Source: Alviniconcha marisindica (Eukaryota > Mollusca > Gastropoda > Provannidae). From it: a DNA stretch of 64,000 nt. This document shows positions 47,166-60,900 of this stretch, one piece after another; position 1 is the stretch's first letter, and the number at the start of each line of letters is the position of its first letter. The stretch spans positions 82,001-146,000 of the forward strand of contig JABMCL010000934.1 in the NCBI GenBank assembly GCA_018857735.1, given 5' to 3'. The position numbers and the translations under genes were made by a program. The notes beneath the pieces were generated by a model. That model saw only the letters and a program-made list of their open reading frames with translations, was not told where the DNA came from and did no database searches.

Positions 47166-48540
47166 TCAGTGCTACACAACAACCGGAAGAAAAGAATCAA
47201 CTCAGCAAAAACAATTAGCAACCTAAACAGCTGAAACAAGTAACATCATCAAAGAAGAAGAATATAGTAAAAGAGAAGAAAATGCAACCAATAAAAAAAT
47301 TAAAAAAAACTTGGAAAATAATTTTAAACCATATTAGGCAACAAAGAAGCAACAAAACAAAATCTGCAGATACAATAAAATGACGCAGAACCTAAACCAT
47401 AGACAAGTTCACAAGCACCCTGGAAGAGATTAAGCAGGACAGAAAAAGAGTTGAAGTTGGGTACTCTACCTTGGCCTCTCTCCTGACAGTCAACTGGGGC
47501 ATGAGAAGAAAAAGCACCAGAGGTTAAAAGCGTACATTAGCGTGCACACACACACACACGCACACACACACACACACAGAGGCCTAGTAAATACACACTC
47601 AGTGCACAAATATTAGTCACAAAATGAACGTGTGGCACATGCTGATATTTTTGCTATGTTAAAAGACTGTGCTTGATCTGACAGTGCTAAAAACCAACCC
47701 CTGTACAAAAAACAACCATGGTCAATGGTATCAAAATGTTTCTTGTTGTGTTAATAGAGACAATCAGTGACTGGCATTTTATAAGACTAGTAGTCCACTT
47801 TGGGCCAGACACCCCCCCCCCTCCCCCTTCACCCCCTAGTCCCCCAGCATTTTTGAAAACTGCCACATTACTCTCTCCTGTTACCTTAAAAAGGGGTCAA
47901 GGTTACAAAACACAATATGAACATGTAAAGCTAAATATAATAGAGCTAATCACCAGGCATAACTTTGGGAGCAGAACTTTGAGTATTTTCACTTAAACAG
48001 ATTCACACACAAGGCCAATCTTCTGCTTTTTGTCCAAATAGACAAAGCATCCAACCTACAAGTCTGAACATGATGTGATAAAACTTGTCCAAAAACAACA
48101 ACACAACTTTCAGAGGCAAATTCCAAAGCCACTGTAGCTCCGATGTCACTGAAACTGGTATGACAGCACAAAGCTCAACTGAAATGACGATCATCGGGAC
48201 GCATAGTTTGAAATGATCTTGCTTTAAACTGTCTCAGAAGACAAGCCAATGCTAATGTTTTTGCCATGAATGCTTTGGAGGTTGAATACCCATTCTGCAG
48301 ACCTGCTGAACTTGTTAACATGAATAAAAAAAAAAAATTTTTAAAAAGCAAAAGAAAAAAAGCAATATCAAATATATGCAGAATTTTAAAAATAAAAAAG
48401 CGCTACCTACTACCTAGCACTACCAATAAGACGAGTAGTAACACACCTTAAATGGCTTTCAAAACTGATATGCATTTTGCCAATAATTCAGCAAGTACTT
48501 AATCACATTATGAATCTCCCGCAAATAAACAAGGTTAGCT
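47166..48540. other. Intronic, nothing recognised
   Basis: AT-rich, with a (CA)n tract at about 47545-47578 and a C-rich stretch at 47809-47840. No exon needed here: exon 54009 joins 41688 directly in phase. Confidence 0.5.
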
Positions 48541-48850
48541 AGAAATAAAGTTAACAACATGTGGAGATAGCAGCACACTAACATAGCAGCAAATGAAGTT
48601 AATCCTACATAAAGATAGCAGCAAATAAAGTTAACTCTACATGGAGATGCCAGTAAATAAAGTGAACCCTACATGGAGATAGCAGCCCACTAAGCAGCAA
48701 ATGAAGCTAACAACACATAAAGACAGCAGTGAATCAAGTTGACCATACAGAGAGATAGCAGTAAATAAAGTGAACCCTACATGGAGATAGCAGCAACCAA
48801 AATGAACACTTCATGGAGACAGTTGCAAATAAAGTGAACCTTACACAGAG
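48540..48850. repeat. About 33-bp degenerate tandem repeat, about 8 copies
   Basis: Units of aaataaagttaactctacat + ggagatagcagc with variable spacing. Confidence 0.85.
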
Positions 48851-49784
48851 TTTAAAACAATGGACACCAAAACAACATAACATAACAACTCAACCAAAAG
48901 CAGATATGTATATTACATCTAATTCTTCACCATTTAACTGTTGTTTAACTGTTGTTCTGTAGCTTGAAAAAGGGGATTACCCTGAAATTGTGCATGCTGT
49001 ATTTTGTCATAATAAATACAGTTCTTTCCAACCTTTCATGTGTTTGGCTCTTGACCTGCTCAAGGTTTACAGGAGAAAACTTAACAGTTGAAGATTTGTT
49101 TACCAAGGGGGCCTTAGTTACTGCATCCACAGTACTTCTACAGTGCAGGTTTACACTCAACACTTACTAAACGACAAGAAACAAGTGGATCTGAAAAGAC
49201 CAAACCACAGAAACCAAAGGGGCAAAGATAAACAAAGACAAAATGTTCAACATTTTCATGGAAATCTGCGCCAACAATCCAAAAACCATCCATTTGTCTC
49301 TGACTGCCGCCTATTTATTCCCAGACCCTGTCTTCCATGCAACAGGTAGTCTTGTACCATCACCCATTACCGATATTAACGTGTCTCTCTCTCCCTCTCT
49401 CTCATGAGCTTAAAACGACACAATACATAGAATGCATAAAATATGATCAGTAAATCTGTGTAACACAAATTATAATATTCAATGAAAACCACCAAAGTTA
49501 CCACAAGAAAAAAATGATTTAAACTGTTCCATGAGTGCACCCAAGACACTAAGCACCATCTCAATCACTTGAAGCATGCAAACAAAATGCTTGTTTAACG
49601 TAGGTTTTAAAATACTAGTTTATAACAGAGGTTTAAAGATGAAATAGTAAATAAGCACAGGTAGATTTTTTTCTGCTTTAACAGTATTAGAGACAAAAAT
49701 ATATGCAGGTGGTGGGAAGAGGGGGGAGGATTCAACTGTTAAAGTTTTCCCTACACAGAAACCAGGAACCAAATGAACAAAGAT
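48851..49784. other. Intronic, nothing recognised
   Basis: AT-rich intron, a CT-rich stretch at 49384-49404. No gene or element recognised. Confidence 0.5.
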
Positions 49785-50150
49785 CAGCTATGTCAACAGA
49801 CAGAAACAATACTGACAAAAGCAAAATAAATATACTTATTATGGTCAACAGACAAAAATGAAAACCAAAGCAAAACAAATATACTTATTATGGTCAACAG
49901 ACAAAAACGAAAACCAAATGCGTTTACTTGGTAATCATTAACGGATGAAAACACAAAACATGAATTACTGCTTACTGTCAACAGACAAAAACACAAAACA
50001 TGAATTACTGGTTATGGTCAACAGGCAAAAACACAACACATGAATTACTGGTTACTGTCAACGGACAAAAACACAACACATGAATTACTGGTTACTGTCA
50101 ACAGACAAAAACACAACACATGAATTACTGGTTACTGTCAACAACAAAAC
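49785..50150. repeat. About 40-bp minisatellite, about 9 copies
   Basis: Unit acacaacacatgaattactg + gttactgtcaacagacaaaa; left copies are diverged. Confidence 0.92.
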
Positions 50151-50424
50151 CCCAAGAAACATTTGCTTGTTATGCACAGCCAAAAACACAATGCACACAC
50201 TTACTGGATAACATCAACAAACAAGAAAAACAGAAAAAGCTCAGCTGACTCGCATTCAAACAAGAAAATACAAGTTTTAGTCCTAGATTCATCTGTACCT
50301 TGAAAATAAGACTAGGCCATAAAATGTGGAAACTGAAACCTAACAGAACTAATTTCATCATGCAAAGTTTAAATATTCTTGTTTAAACACTGCCCAGATG
50401 CACCATCACCTCCCTTTCATCACC

Positions 50425-50585
50425 AGCAGTGGAAACCAGCAGTGCACGCAAAAATTACACCTGGAAACCAGCAGTACATGCAAAGTATACACCTGGAAAC
50501 CAGCAGTGCATCCAAAGTAAACACCTGGAAACCAGCAGTGCATGCAAAGTATACACCTGGAAACCAGCAGTGCAGAAGCATGCTG
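50425..50585. repeat. 33-bp minisatellite, 5 copies
   Basis: Unit acctggaaaccagcagtgca + tgcaaagtataca. Confidence 0.93.
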
Positions 50586-50649
50586 CAGCTCAAAACCAGC
50601 TGTGCAGGAGTTACATTGCAGATCACTGCCTACCTACTTTAAACTGCTC

Positions 50650-51960
50650 TACCTTCTTAACCACCTACCCAGTCTTATTCATCTACATATCAATCTAAAG
50701 ACAACTGAATGGCATTGTTTATTTTCAGATTAAAGTTTAAATTTGATGTCACAGAGCTGATAGAATACAAATGTTGAGTGGTTTTGCATAACTTGTTTAC
50801 AATTCACTCACAATAAAGTTGACAAAGAAAATCTCAAACTGAACTGCTGTCACTGTCAGCAGCAAGTACATTTGGTGACTGACTGTCCATAACCATGCTC
50901 ACTGCTTGCCCTGTACTGTACAGTAACCAACAGTTGCATACGAGGAACAGTTCATTGATAAAGTGCAAGCCATTTTTGCAAGATGGAAAAATACTGAAAA
51001 CGCAGTAAAAATCAAACAAAAACAGAGATTTCAGTGCCAAAGGAAAACCCATCTTGTTTTTGTCACATGACTAACTTTGGGACCACAAGTGGTTTCGGTC
51101 ACAAAAGATTCATGAGGTTTAGTAACTCTGCTGACCCAAGTAGCCGATCAGTGACATTGGCATTCTCACTACAAGTCACTGCTCAACGACTCTGGCATTC
51201 TCACTACAAGCTGCTGCTCGGCAACTTTACTAATGAAAGGGTTAAAAGTTTAGCCCAAACAATTTAAAATTTCATGTATTTTTAGTACTTCTTACATATT
51301 TCTTCTTTCATACATCTCACAGTGGATGGGGCAGAGGGGAAGGGGAGGTTGGTTCTAAAGTGTCTACATAGATTTTGCTGGGCACACAATGTCAGCTGTT
51401 TACATGCAGAATATCACCTTGCTGTGAAAGACATAAAACAAAAGTGTGATATGATTTGACTTGATTGACATTTTGCTGGACACACAATGTCAGCTGTTTA
51501 CATGCAGAAAAGCAAACAAGGTGACCTTGACTTTACACCATCAAACTATATGTTGATGCAAAGATCAGCAATTCAGAAGGTATAGTAGAAACGGTCATAT
51601 TTTGATTACATGAGCCTTGACCTTGAAGATAGCAAAGCAGCTTTTGGTATGACACTCCAGCTCATGATATCATCAAAGTTTGGTTATGAAAGGTTCAACA
51701 GTTCAGAAAATATCAGAGACAAACACTGATTAAAACATTTAACCTTGGCTGTGACTTTGACCATAAATATAACAATCCAATCTTTTTACACAACACTCCT
51801 GCTTATGATAATGTACTATTAAACGTAAAGTTTGGTCACCAAAAGATCAGTATTTCAAACTTTTTTTATTGTGATATCTTTATCTGGTCAATTTTGGGAA
51901 TTTCCTTACTTTAGGTATGTCACAAATTACACATTGGAAAACCCACGCTTTACTGTTGTG
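50650..51960. other. Intronic, small duplications only
   Basis: A block attttgctggacacacaatg + tcagctgtttacatgcaga occurs twice (about 51371 and 51472, the first with gggc for gga), and a ctggcattctcactacaag block twice near 51160-51210. Nothing coding seen. Confidence 0.55.
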
Positions 51961-52200
51961 TACATGGGTACTCATGTAAAAGCCCATTGTTGACCACATG
52001 GGTACTCGTGGAAAAGCCCATTGTTGACCACATGGGTACTCATGGAAAAGCCCATTGTTGACCACATGGGTACTCATGGAAAAGCCCATTGTTGACCACA
52101 TGGGTACTCATGGAAAAGCCCATTGTTGACCACATGGGTACTCATGGAAAAGCCCATTGTTGACCACATGGGTACTCGTGGAAAAGCCCATTGTTGACCA
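51958..52200. repeat. 34-bp minisatellite, 7 copies
   Basis: Unit atgggtactcatggaaaagc + ccattgttgaccac, nearly perfect. Confidence 0.95.
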
Positions 52201-52792
52201 GTCTATGTCCATTTTTAAATCACATTGCATTTACAGACCCACGCAAATGAATAACAAGATCAGTCGGATCTACTGTAATCATGTTATTACAAATTCATGT
52301 CAATGACACAGTGCCTATTAACAATGACAAATGTCAACATGAATTAGAAACAGTGTGTCGACTTTTAGTTGTTAGGAAAACAATATGACAGTTGATAAAC
52401 AGGCAACAAATGAACCCAAAAAACTTTGACAGCCAACATCAGTCCACTGAAATCAAGAATTGGGGTTGTCTACAAGAAACACATCAAAAATAGCCCAACC
52501 TAACTGAAACATTTTGACATAATTATTTCCAAATGCTGTCAAACAAAGTTTAGTTTTCCAGACACTTCAGCATGTGCATACACAGCACAGAAAGGCCTGC
52601 AGTTGGTTTTTAAAATCCAAATTTCAGTGTAAGAAGAAAAACAAAACAAATATGCACAAACCAACACTGTGATAATATTTAGGTTTAGCTCAGAAATGTT
52701 CAAATTAGTTTTGGCTAATTGTCATCAGAAAGATAATGTGTCAAGAACTGTGCTCTTCAGAGGTCCAGTGGGGACACTGGCAAGCTGCAGTC
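52201..52792. other. Intronic, nothing recognised
   Basis: AT-rich intron without recognised features. Confidence 0.5.
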
Positions 52793-52950
52793 TCTGTTTA
52801 GTGCCTCTAAAGAACAGAATTATCTTGCAATTTCCTCAATCAAAACTGTTTAGTGCCTCTAAAGAACAGAATTATCTTGCAATTTCCTCAATCAAAACTG
52901 TTTAGTGCCTCTAAAGAACAGAATTATCTTGCAATTTCCTCAATCAAAAC
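52793..52950. repeat. 52-bp minisatellite, 3 copies
   Basis: Unit ctgtttagtgcctctaaaga + acagaattatcttgcaattt + cctcaatcaaaa, nearly perfect. Confidence 0.95.
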
Positions 52951-53142
52951 GGGAGAGAAAAAACAAGAAGAAAAAAAGGCATGTATCTCTACAGAAGCAG
53001 TCATACTTTGATCATATTTTGTAGAACTTCTTGAAAAAAAGCAACCCACTTCTTTTTCATGATGCTCCAGCTCATGGTGATGCACCACTATATCCAGCTG
53101 ACACAAGGACACACGGACAAATGGACAGTGATTCCAATATGC

Positions 53143-53240
53143 ACCCCCCCCCCCCCCACCTCCCAAGAAAACTTTGGTACCAGGTTGCAACAAGCAAGAC
53201 ACATATCTTTGAATTTTAGGCCCCCCCCCCCCCCCCCCCC
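53143..53240. repeat. Two poly-C tracts
   Basis: C runs at about 53144-53157 and 53221-53240, separated by a short unique stretch. 53241-54008 shows nothing else recognisable. Confidence 0.9.
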
Positions 53241-54008
53241 CATCCCCAGAAGTAACCTCAAGCTGAAGAAGAAGAGACTCTTCTGTCCTAAACCCCGGGG
53301 GTTATCAGACACAAACACAGCAAGAGCACATAAGGCTGCTCCATAATAACTTGTGTACATGTATATGATGATTTGACTCTGTTGTCAGTTAGTAGTTGTG
53401 ATCTTGTCTCTTTACATTTTATGCATTTATTGAGGAAATTCATTTCCTCTTCAATTTTCATAGCAGGCAGTACATAACTGTTGCTCTTAAGCAATGTGTG
53501 GGTACCTACCATTTTCAGTAATTACATTATGCACACTAATTCTAAATTTCCATAATGCTCTTCTGTGTTCAAGTGCAGATGAAGTATGGTATTGCTAAAA
53601 AAAAATGTATGAAAATCATGTACTGCAGGAAAGCATCTTAGATTTATGAAGCTATCACATCCATAAAAAATAAAAAAACTTGAAATCAAGCTTTGCTCTA
53701 AATGAAAAGGAATTTTGCATTCTGACCTTGAAACAAGGTGTAGGTCACTGAAAGTGGCATGCTGGTTAACACTTCAGAGGCCATTTAAACTCAACAAGTA
53801 TTTTCATTTGACACTCACATTTAGCGCTTCAAAAAAAAAATCACAAAGATAAAAACCGTGTCATAGCCTACTGGCCTTACACTGATCATTAATTATAATC
53901 ATAGACTTGCATCTTTCCCTGCCAGTAAAAGACAACAAACATTGACTGGTTACATACAGTGAAGACACACACAGACGAAGCCACATACTGAACTACCACC
54001 GCACTTAC

Positions 54009-54078
54009 TTTGTTAGTATCCATCACATCAGATGCCAGTGTGCCTGCTTCTTCCCTCAGCACATAATTCTGAATTATC
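54009..54078 (-). CDS. CCDC186: CCDC186-like protein, 70-nt exon
   Basis: Minus strand: acceptor gtcttttgccag, donor AAA/gtaagt. Its first base completes an Arg codon split from the exon ending 56206; it then reads IIQNYVLREEAGTLASDVMD and TNK, ending phase 0. Human CCDC186 has [20 protein letters not shown] at the same place, so order and length agree. It joins the exon at 41688 across a 12.3-kb intron that holds most of the minisatellites of this part of the window. Confidence 0.9.
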
Positions 54079-54159
54079 CTGGCAAAAGACATATTCAGAA
54101 GGAAATTTAATCAAATAAAAGCTGATGTGCATGCAGCCAAAGGTCAGTAACATTCACTG

Positions 54160-54369
54160 GCAGGACAAGTCCTGGAAATGGAAGAGTCCACAAGCATTCA
54201 CTCCCTTCTGACATCCCTCACATTAAATCCTCCCATGTTTCCAAAACTGCGTTAAGATCTCACCTCTATGAACAATACCACAGCCGATTTCAAATTCTCT
54301 CTTCTTACTTACCTCACCTACCCATTTGCCATCCCTCACTCCTCCTCACATTCCTTCTGTGCACCTGTG
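54160..54369 (+). pseudogene. LINE C-terminal tail remnant
   Basis: Degraded + strand text equivalent to the end of a non-LTR reverse transcriptase (a WKWKS-PQAF region, then KTALRSHLYE-like and LPHLPICHPS-like text in different frames), directly followed by a (GT)n tract as in the LINE tails at 1241-1930 and 35205-35925. Weak but consistent. Confidence 0.45.
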
Positions 54370-54734
<365 letters not shown>

Positions 54735-55185
54735 ACCATGCGTGAGGGCGTGGTGCACAAGGAACAAAATATTATGACTATATATTTACTATTTTCAAGG
54801 TATTAATGCATTTAAAAAAAAATCTTCAAAGCGTGGTGCGTTCACCCGTGTCAGTGAGATACAATGCTGTAAAAACTGATTGCTATTACTATTATTACTC
54901 AGGCGATGATTCTCAAAGCCCATTTCCACAGGTCAGGATCACCAACGTGAAAATCGTGGAAAGGGAAGTCTACTACCATTCAAGCCATGATTCTCAAAAC
55001 CCATCGACTGGCCATGTTATCTGGGAGGACTCCAGGATTCCCAGACAGCTGGTTTTGAAGTGAGCTCTCCCAAGGCTGAAGAAAACAAGGCGGACCTTGC
55101 CTCAATGCAGGCACCACCATCACTGCAATCCCCCTAAAGCAGCACGAGGAGTAAAAGTCAGATGAAGCAGCTTAATCACCAGCTT
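54735..55185. other. Intronic, nothing recognised
   Basis: Mixed sequence. A small direct repeat (gattctcaaaacccat / gattctcaaagcccat) at 54908 and 54989. Confidence 0.5.
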
Positions 55186-55189
55186 AATC

Positions 55190-55645
55190 CCTGTCCTCAC
55201 AGCAGCAGCTGAATCAAAGACCCTACCCTCACAGCAGCAGCTGAATCACCCTCAGACCCTACCCTCACAGCAGCAGCTGAATCACCCTCAGACCCTACCC
55301 TTACAGCAGCAGCTGAATCACCCTCAGACCCTACCCTAACAGCAGCAGCTGAATCACCCTCAGACCCTACCCTCACAGCAGCAGCTGAATCACCCTCAGA
55401 CCCTACCCTCACAGTAGCAGCTGAATCATCCTACCCTCACAGCAGCAGCTGAATCACCCTGTCCTCACAGCAGCAGCTGAATCACCCTGTCCTCACAGCA
55501 GCAGCTGAATCACCCTGCCCTCACAGCAAGAGCTGAATCACCCTGCCCTCACAGCAGCAACTGAATCACCCTGCCCTCACAGCAAGAGCTGAATCACCCT
55601 GCCCTCACAGCAAGAGCTGAATCACCCTGCCCTCACAGCAGCAGC
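55190..55645. repeat. 36/28-bp minisatellite, about 14 copies
   Basis: Left part has unit cctcacagcagcagctgaat + caccctcagaccctac (36 bp). The right part is a 28-bp form, cctcacagcagcagctgaat + caccctgt, that lacks the duplicated accctcag stretch. Confidence 0.95.
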
Positions 55646-55649
55646 TTGT

Positions 55650-55850
55650 AGTCTTTGTGGAAAGAAACTGGGCAGTGCTTTTTTGTGCTCTTGTGGTCTT
55701 TGTGGAAAGAAACTGGGCACTATTCATTTGGGTGCTTACATACAGTGGAAAGAAACAGGGCACTATTCATTTGGGTGCTTACATATAGTGGAAAGAAACA
55801 GGGCACTATTCATTTGGGTGTTTATAGTGGAAAGAAATGGCACTGCTTCA
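55650..55850. repeat. About 43-bp minisatellite, about 5 copies
   Basis: Unit gtggaaagaaacagggcact + attcatttgggtgcttacat + ata. Confidence 0.93.
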
Positions 55851-56069
55851 TGCTCATAGCAGATGAGTAGTGACTCTACCAGGACAGACAACCTTCATCC
55901 GTTTTTCTCCGAATGTATTTCACAATTATATCATGTAACACAATCACTACTTATTTGTTTTATACCACAAACCTTAACACAATAATCAAGTCTCACCTGC
56001 TGCCTTTATAGCACATTAAAGACAATCAACACACATTCACATCCATGCCTATCCCCCTGTTCAACACAC

Positions 56070-56402
<333 letters not shown>

Positions 56403-56403
56403 T

Positions 56404-57175
56404 CAGCTCTGCCAGCCCCACCTTCTGTCACTATTCTGTGGTGGGAGAAAGGATAACTGGTCACACATCTGTCAGCAATGCAAGCCCTGCCTTCTGTCAC
56501 TATTCTGTGGTGGGAGAAAGGATAACTGGTCACACATCTGTCAGCAATGCAAGCCCTGCCTTCTGTCACTATTCTGTGGTGGGAGAAAGGATATCTGGTC
56601 ACACATCTGTCAGCAATGCAAGCCCTGCCTTCTGTCACTATTCTGTGGTGGGAGAAAGGATATCTGGTCACACATCTGTCAGCAATGCAAGCCCTGCCTT
56701 CTGTCACTATTCTGTGGTGGGAGAAAGGAAAATCTGGTCACACATCTGTCAGCAATGCAAGCCCTGCCTTCTGTCACTATTCTGTGGTGGGAGAAAGGAT
56801 AACTGGTCACACATCTGTCAGCAATGCAAGCCCTGCCTTCTGTCACTTCATTCTGTGGTGGGAGAAAGGATATCTGGTCACACATCTGTCAGCAATGCAA
56901 GCCCTGCCTTCTGTCACTATTCTGTGGTGGGAGAAAGGATATCTGGTCACACATCTGTCAGCAATGCAAGCCCTGCCTTCTGTCACTATTCTGTGGTGGG
57001 AGAAAGAATATCTGGTCACACATCTGTCAGCAATGCAAGCCCTGCCTTCTGTCACTTCATTCTGTGGTGGAAGAAAGGATAATGGGTCACAGGTCTGTCA
57101 TCAGTGCAAGCCCTGCCTTCCATCACAAGTCTGTGGTAAAAGAAAGGATAACTGGTCACAGGTCTGTCAACAACG
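56404..57175. repeat. 69-bp minisatellite, 11 copies
   Basis: Unit gggagaaaggataactggtc + acacatctgtcagcaatgca + agccctgccttctgtcacta + ttctgtggt. Sixty-nine is a multiple of three, so both strands have frames over 200 codons (artefacts). Copies are very similar, with gataactgg/gatatctgg variants. Confidence 0.95.
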
Positions 57176-57189
57176 CAAGCCAATGGATT

Positions 57190-58640
57190 TCAGGACCACT
57201 GTTGTACTCGCTGGTTCCTGACTAGATCCTGATCAAAGTTTTTAGACTAGCAATGTTCTAAGAACCTTTCACTTCAGGGGTACTGTTGCACTCACTGGTT
57301 CCTGACTAGATCCTGACTAATTGCACCAGTGCCAGATTCCTGGATGCTAGTGACGTATTCTACAGAAACTGAACAGATCCTGATTAAAGGGTTTTAAGTC
57401 TAAACCACGCAATGATTTTGTTAATGCAATTTTGTTGTGTGGATGAAATCACAGCATGTGGCATATCCTCAAATTGTTCAACCACGGGCCAAAAGCATGC
57501 TGCCGAATTTTACATGAATCTATTTTGGAGAGGAAAACACAAGTGGAAAACACATGGTACAGACTGCAAACCAATTAGCACAGACTGATGAAAAGGTTGA
57601 CCATAAGAAGATAAAACAAAAGACTTGTTGACTGGAATGTCTTCTGTTCTTTTGTTTGACTTTGTTAGGTAAATTCCAAACTAACTGAGGCGGCAGTAAG
57701 GAACAACAGTTTATCCATGGTTCTTGGAGTGTGAATCGGTCACTGTACACAAATCATTTTATGTATTCTGGGCTAATGACTCTGCCTAGTAACGGCTTCA
57801 ACCACTTCAATGGAACAGTGAGAACTAAAAAAGGCCCCCCTGAAACTGTCCACCATCATTATCTTGCTGAAGCTGTCTCAAAAAATTTGCCTGAATCTTT
57901 ATGGTCAAACTATTTTGAAATAATCCACCTAATGACTGCTTCAACCACTAAACTGGAAGAGTGAAAACTGCTGAATCAAATGTGCATGCATGTAGGTGGC
58001 CAAACTAGGAAGTTACATCCTACAAATAGCAGAGTGGAGCAGACTAGAGAAGACAACACAAAGGGCAGGAATTGCTGCCTGTGGCTGTGCAGTCCTGGGC
58101 TACTGTTGCACTCACTGGTTCCAGACTAGATCCTGATGTTCCTGACTAGATCCTGATCAAAGGTCTTAGACCACAGTTCTGGGCTACTGTTGCACTCACT
58201 GGTTCCAGACTAGATCCTGATGTTCCTGACTAGATCCTGATCAAAGGTCTTAGACCACAGTTCTGGGCTACTGTTGCACTCACTGGTTCCAGACTAGATC
58301 CTGATGTTCCTGACTAGATCCTGATCAAAGGTCTTAGACCACAGGTTCTGGGCTACTGTTGCACTCACTGGTTCCTGGCTAGATCCTGATATTCCTGACT
58401 AGATCCTGATCAAAAGGTCTTTGACCACAGGTTCTGGGCTACTGTTGCACTCACTGGTTTCTAACTAGATCCTGATTAAAGAGTCTTAGACAAGAGGGTC
58501 AACACTTCAGGGCTACTGTTACACTCGCTGGTTCCTGGCTAGATCCTGATGTTCCTGGCTAGATCCTATGTTCCTGGCTAGATCCTAATCAAAGCATCTT
58601 AGACTAGAGGGTTAAACTTTAGGACCAGTGTTGCACTTAC
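57190..58640. repeat. Array seeded by the 5' splice site of the exon at 58641
   Basis: Units of about 83 bp (58094-58530, about 5-6 copies) and scattered copies at 57201, 57287 and 58440 contain ttgcactcactggttcctga + ctag. On the minus strand this reads CTAGTCAGGAACCA/gtgagtgcaa, nearly the same as the real exon end and donor (CTAATCAGGAACCA/gtaagtgcaa). Each unit adds a tagatcctgat duplication. The stretch 57340-58090 between is intron without other features. Confidence 0.92.
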
Positions 58641-58865
58641 TGGTTCCTGATTAGGCCCCCGTAAAGGAGCAGTGACGGGGTGATGCTGGTTGTGTTGGCC
58701 CCCTGGCATGTGACTGGCACTGTGCTGGCCACCTGTGTCCATGGAGTTGATGGAACCGTTGGAGTTGGTGCGCGACCCCATACTGGTGCCATCACGATCA
58801 CCACTGCTGCCATTTTCATAGGACTCCAGGCGTTTCTTGGCATGCTGCAGCTGTCTTGTCAAGTC
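58641..58865 (-). CDS. CCDC186: CCDC186-like protein, Ser/Gly/His linker exon
   Basis: 225 nt, 75 codons, phase 0 at both ends; acceptor gggggcattcag, donor ACCA/gtaagt. It starts DLTRQLQHAKKRLESYENGS, then GTSMGSRTNSNGSINSMD and a His/Gln/Gly-rich stretch ending PNQEP. Human CCDC186 has [20 protein letters not shown] followed by SSMGSRSSSSGSLN, so both the end of the coiled coil and the Ser-rich linker agree. The linker is longer and His-rich here. The exon is bracketed by arrays containing copies of its own acceptor and donor. Confidence 0.93.
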
Positions 58866-58924
58866 CTGAATGCCCCCAGTAAACCAACTTCATTATTTTA
58901 TGTCAATCTGCTAAGTCTAATAAG

Positions 58925-58928
58925 GAAA

Positions 58929-58985
<57 letters not shown>
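58925..58985. repeat. (GA)n microsatellite
   Basis: About 28 GA units just upstream (gene sense) of the exon at 58865. Confidence 0.96.
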
Positions 58986-58986
<1 letters not shown>

Positions 58987-58989
58987 TCA

Positions 58990-60900
58990 TCATTTTACAT
59001 CATTTTGTCAAGTCCTGAGTATAACAGCAAACCAACTTCATCATTTTATGTCACCCTGTCAAATTGAATCAGTAAATCAACTTGATTCATCATCAAATGT
59101 AATCAGCAAAGCTTCTTTATCATTCTATGTCACCCTGTCAAATCAGCAAATCCACTTCATCATTAAATGTCATCCTGTCCAGTGTAACAGTAAACCCAAT
59201 TCTCATTTTATGTCATCCTGTGAAGTGTAATCAGGAAACCCACAGCAAACCCACTTCATCATTGTATGTCATCCTGTCCAGTGTAACCAGTAAACCCAAT
59301 TTTCATTTTATGTCATCCTGTGAAGTGTAATCAGGAAACCCACAGCAAACCCACTTCATCATTGTATGTCATCCTGTCCAGTGTAACCAGTAAACCCACT
59401 TCTCATTTTATGTCATCCTGTCCAGTGCAATCAGCAAACCCACTTCTCATTTTATGTCATCCTGTCCAGTGCAATCAGCAAACCCACTTCTCATTTTATG
59501 TTATCCTGTCCAGTGTAATCAGCTAACCCACTTCTCATTTTACATAATCTGGTAAAGTGTAATCAGCAAATCCACTTCCATCATTTTATGTCATCCTGTC
59601 AAGTGTAACCAGTAAACCCAATCATCTCACTGTATGTCATCCTATGGAGTGTAACCAGTAAACCCAATCCTCTCACTGTATGTCATCATGTGGAGTGTAA
59701 CCAGTAAACCCAATCCTCTCATTGTATGTCACCTGTGGAGTGTAACCAGTAAACCCAATCATCTCACTGTATGTCATCCCGTGGAGTGTAATCAGCCAAC
59801 CCACTTCATCATTCTATGCCACTCAAAGTCCTAAATGTCATCCATAAACCTGCACAACAGCTTCATGTTACCTTGTCAAGTCCTGAGTGTAATTGGTAAA
59901 CCCACTTCTCCATTTAAAATCATCAAAGTATAATCACCAAACCCACTTCACAACTTTGTCCCTTTGTCAAGACCTGAATGTAATCAGTACACCCATTTTA
60001 CCATTTAAGGGCACCTTTTACAAGTCCCAAATGTAATCAGCACACCTTTTACAAGTCCCAAATGTAATCAGCAAACCCATTTCCTCACCTCATGTCACCA
60101 AGTCCTGAGTGTAACCAGCAAACTCATTTCATCATCCCATGAAACCATATCAAGTCCTGATTGTAGCCATCAAAACCCCTTTATCATCTTGTGAAACCCT
60201 GTCAAGTCCTGAGTGTAACCAGCAAACTCATTTCATCATCCCATGAAACCCTGTCAAGTCCTGAGTGTAGCCATCAAAACCCCTTTATCATCTTGTGAAA
60301 CCCTGTCAAGTCCTGAGTGTAACCAGCAAAACCCCTTTATCATCTTGTGAAACCATGTCAAGTCCTCAGTGTAACCATCAAAACCCCTTTATTATCTTGT
60401 GAAACCATGTCCAGTCCTGAGTGTAACCATCAAAACTCCTTTATTATTTTGTGAAACCCTGTCAAGTCCTGAGTGTAACCAGCAAAACCCCTTTATCATC
60501 TTGTGAAACCATGTCAAGTCCTGAGTGTAACCATCAAAACCCCTTTATTATCTTGTGAAACCATGTCCAGTCCTGAGTGTAACCATCAAAACTCCTTTAT
60601 TATTTTGTGAAACCCTGTCAAGTCCTGAGTGTAACCAGCAAAAACCCTTTATCATCTTGTGAAACCATGTCAAGTCCTGAGTGTAACCAGCACACCCATC
60701 TTATTTGAATTTATGTCATCTTGCCAAGATCTGCATGTAATCAGTATAGCCATTTTAATTAAGTATTCCGCACTACTCATCAAGTCCTGAATATAATCGG
60801 CAAACACTTCAACACATCATTCTATGTTACTCATCCAGTTTCCAGTGTAAATGGTATACCCACTTCATCTATCATTCTATATTACTCATCATGTCCAGAG
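58990..60900. repeat. Arrays seeded by the 3' splice site of the exon at 58865
   Basis: Two related arrays. At 59030-59820 units are about 43-58 bp (taatcagcaaacccacttct + cattttatgtcatcctgtcc + agtg). At 60100-60700 they are about 52-59 bp (aaaccctgtcaagtcctgag + tgtaaccagcaaaacccctt + tatcatcttgtg). The block tgtcaagtcctgagtg is, on the minus strand, cactCAG/GACTTGACA: the real acceptor plus the first nine exon bases. Stray copies reach 61750. Confidence 0.93.

Noticed and set aside
47462..47520. Mini exon (atgccccag / GCCAAG gtagag) in the CCDC186-like gene
   Set aside because: Exon 54009 joins 41688 directly in phase with the same spacing as the human protein, so no exon is needed.
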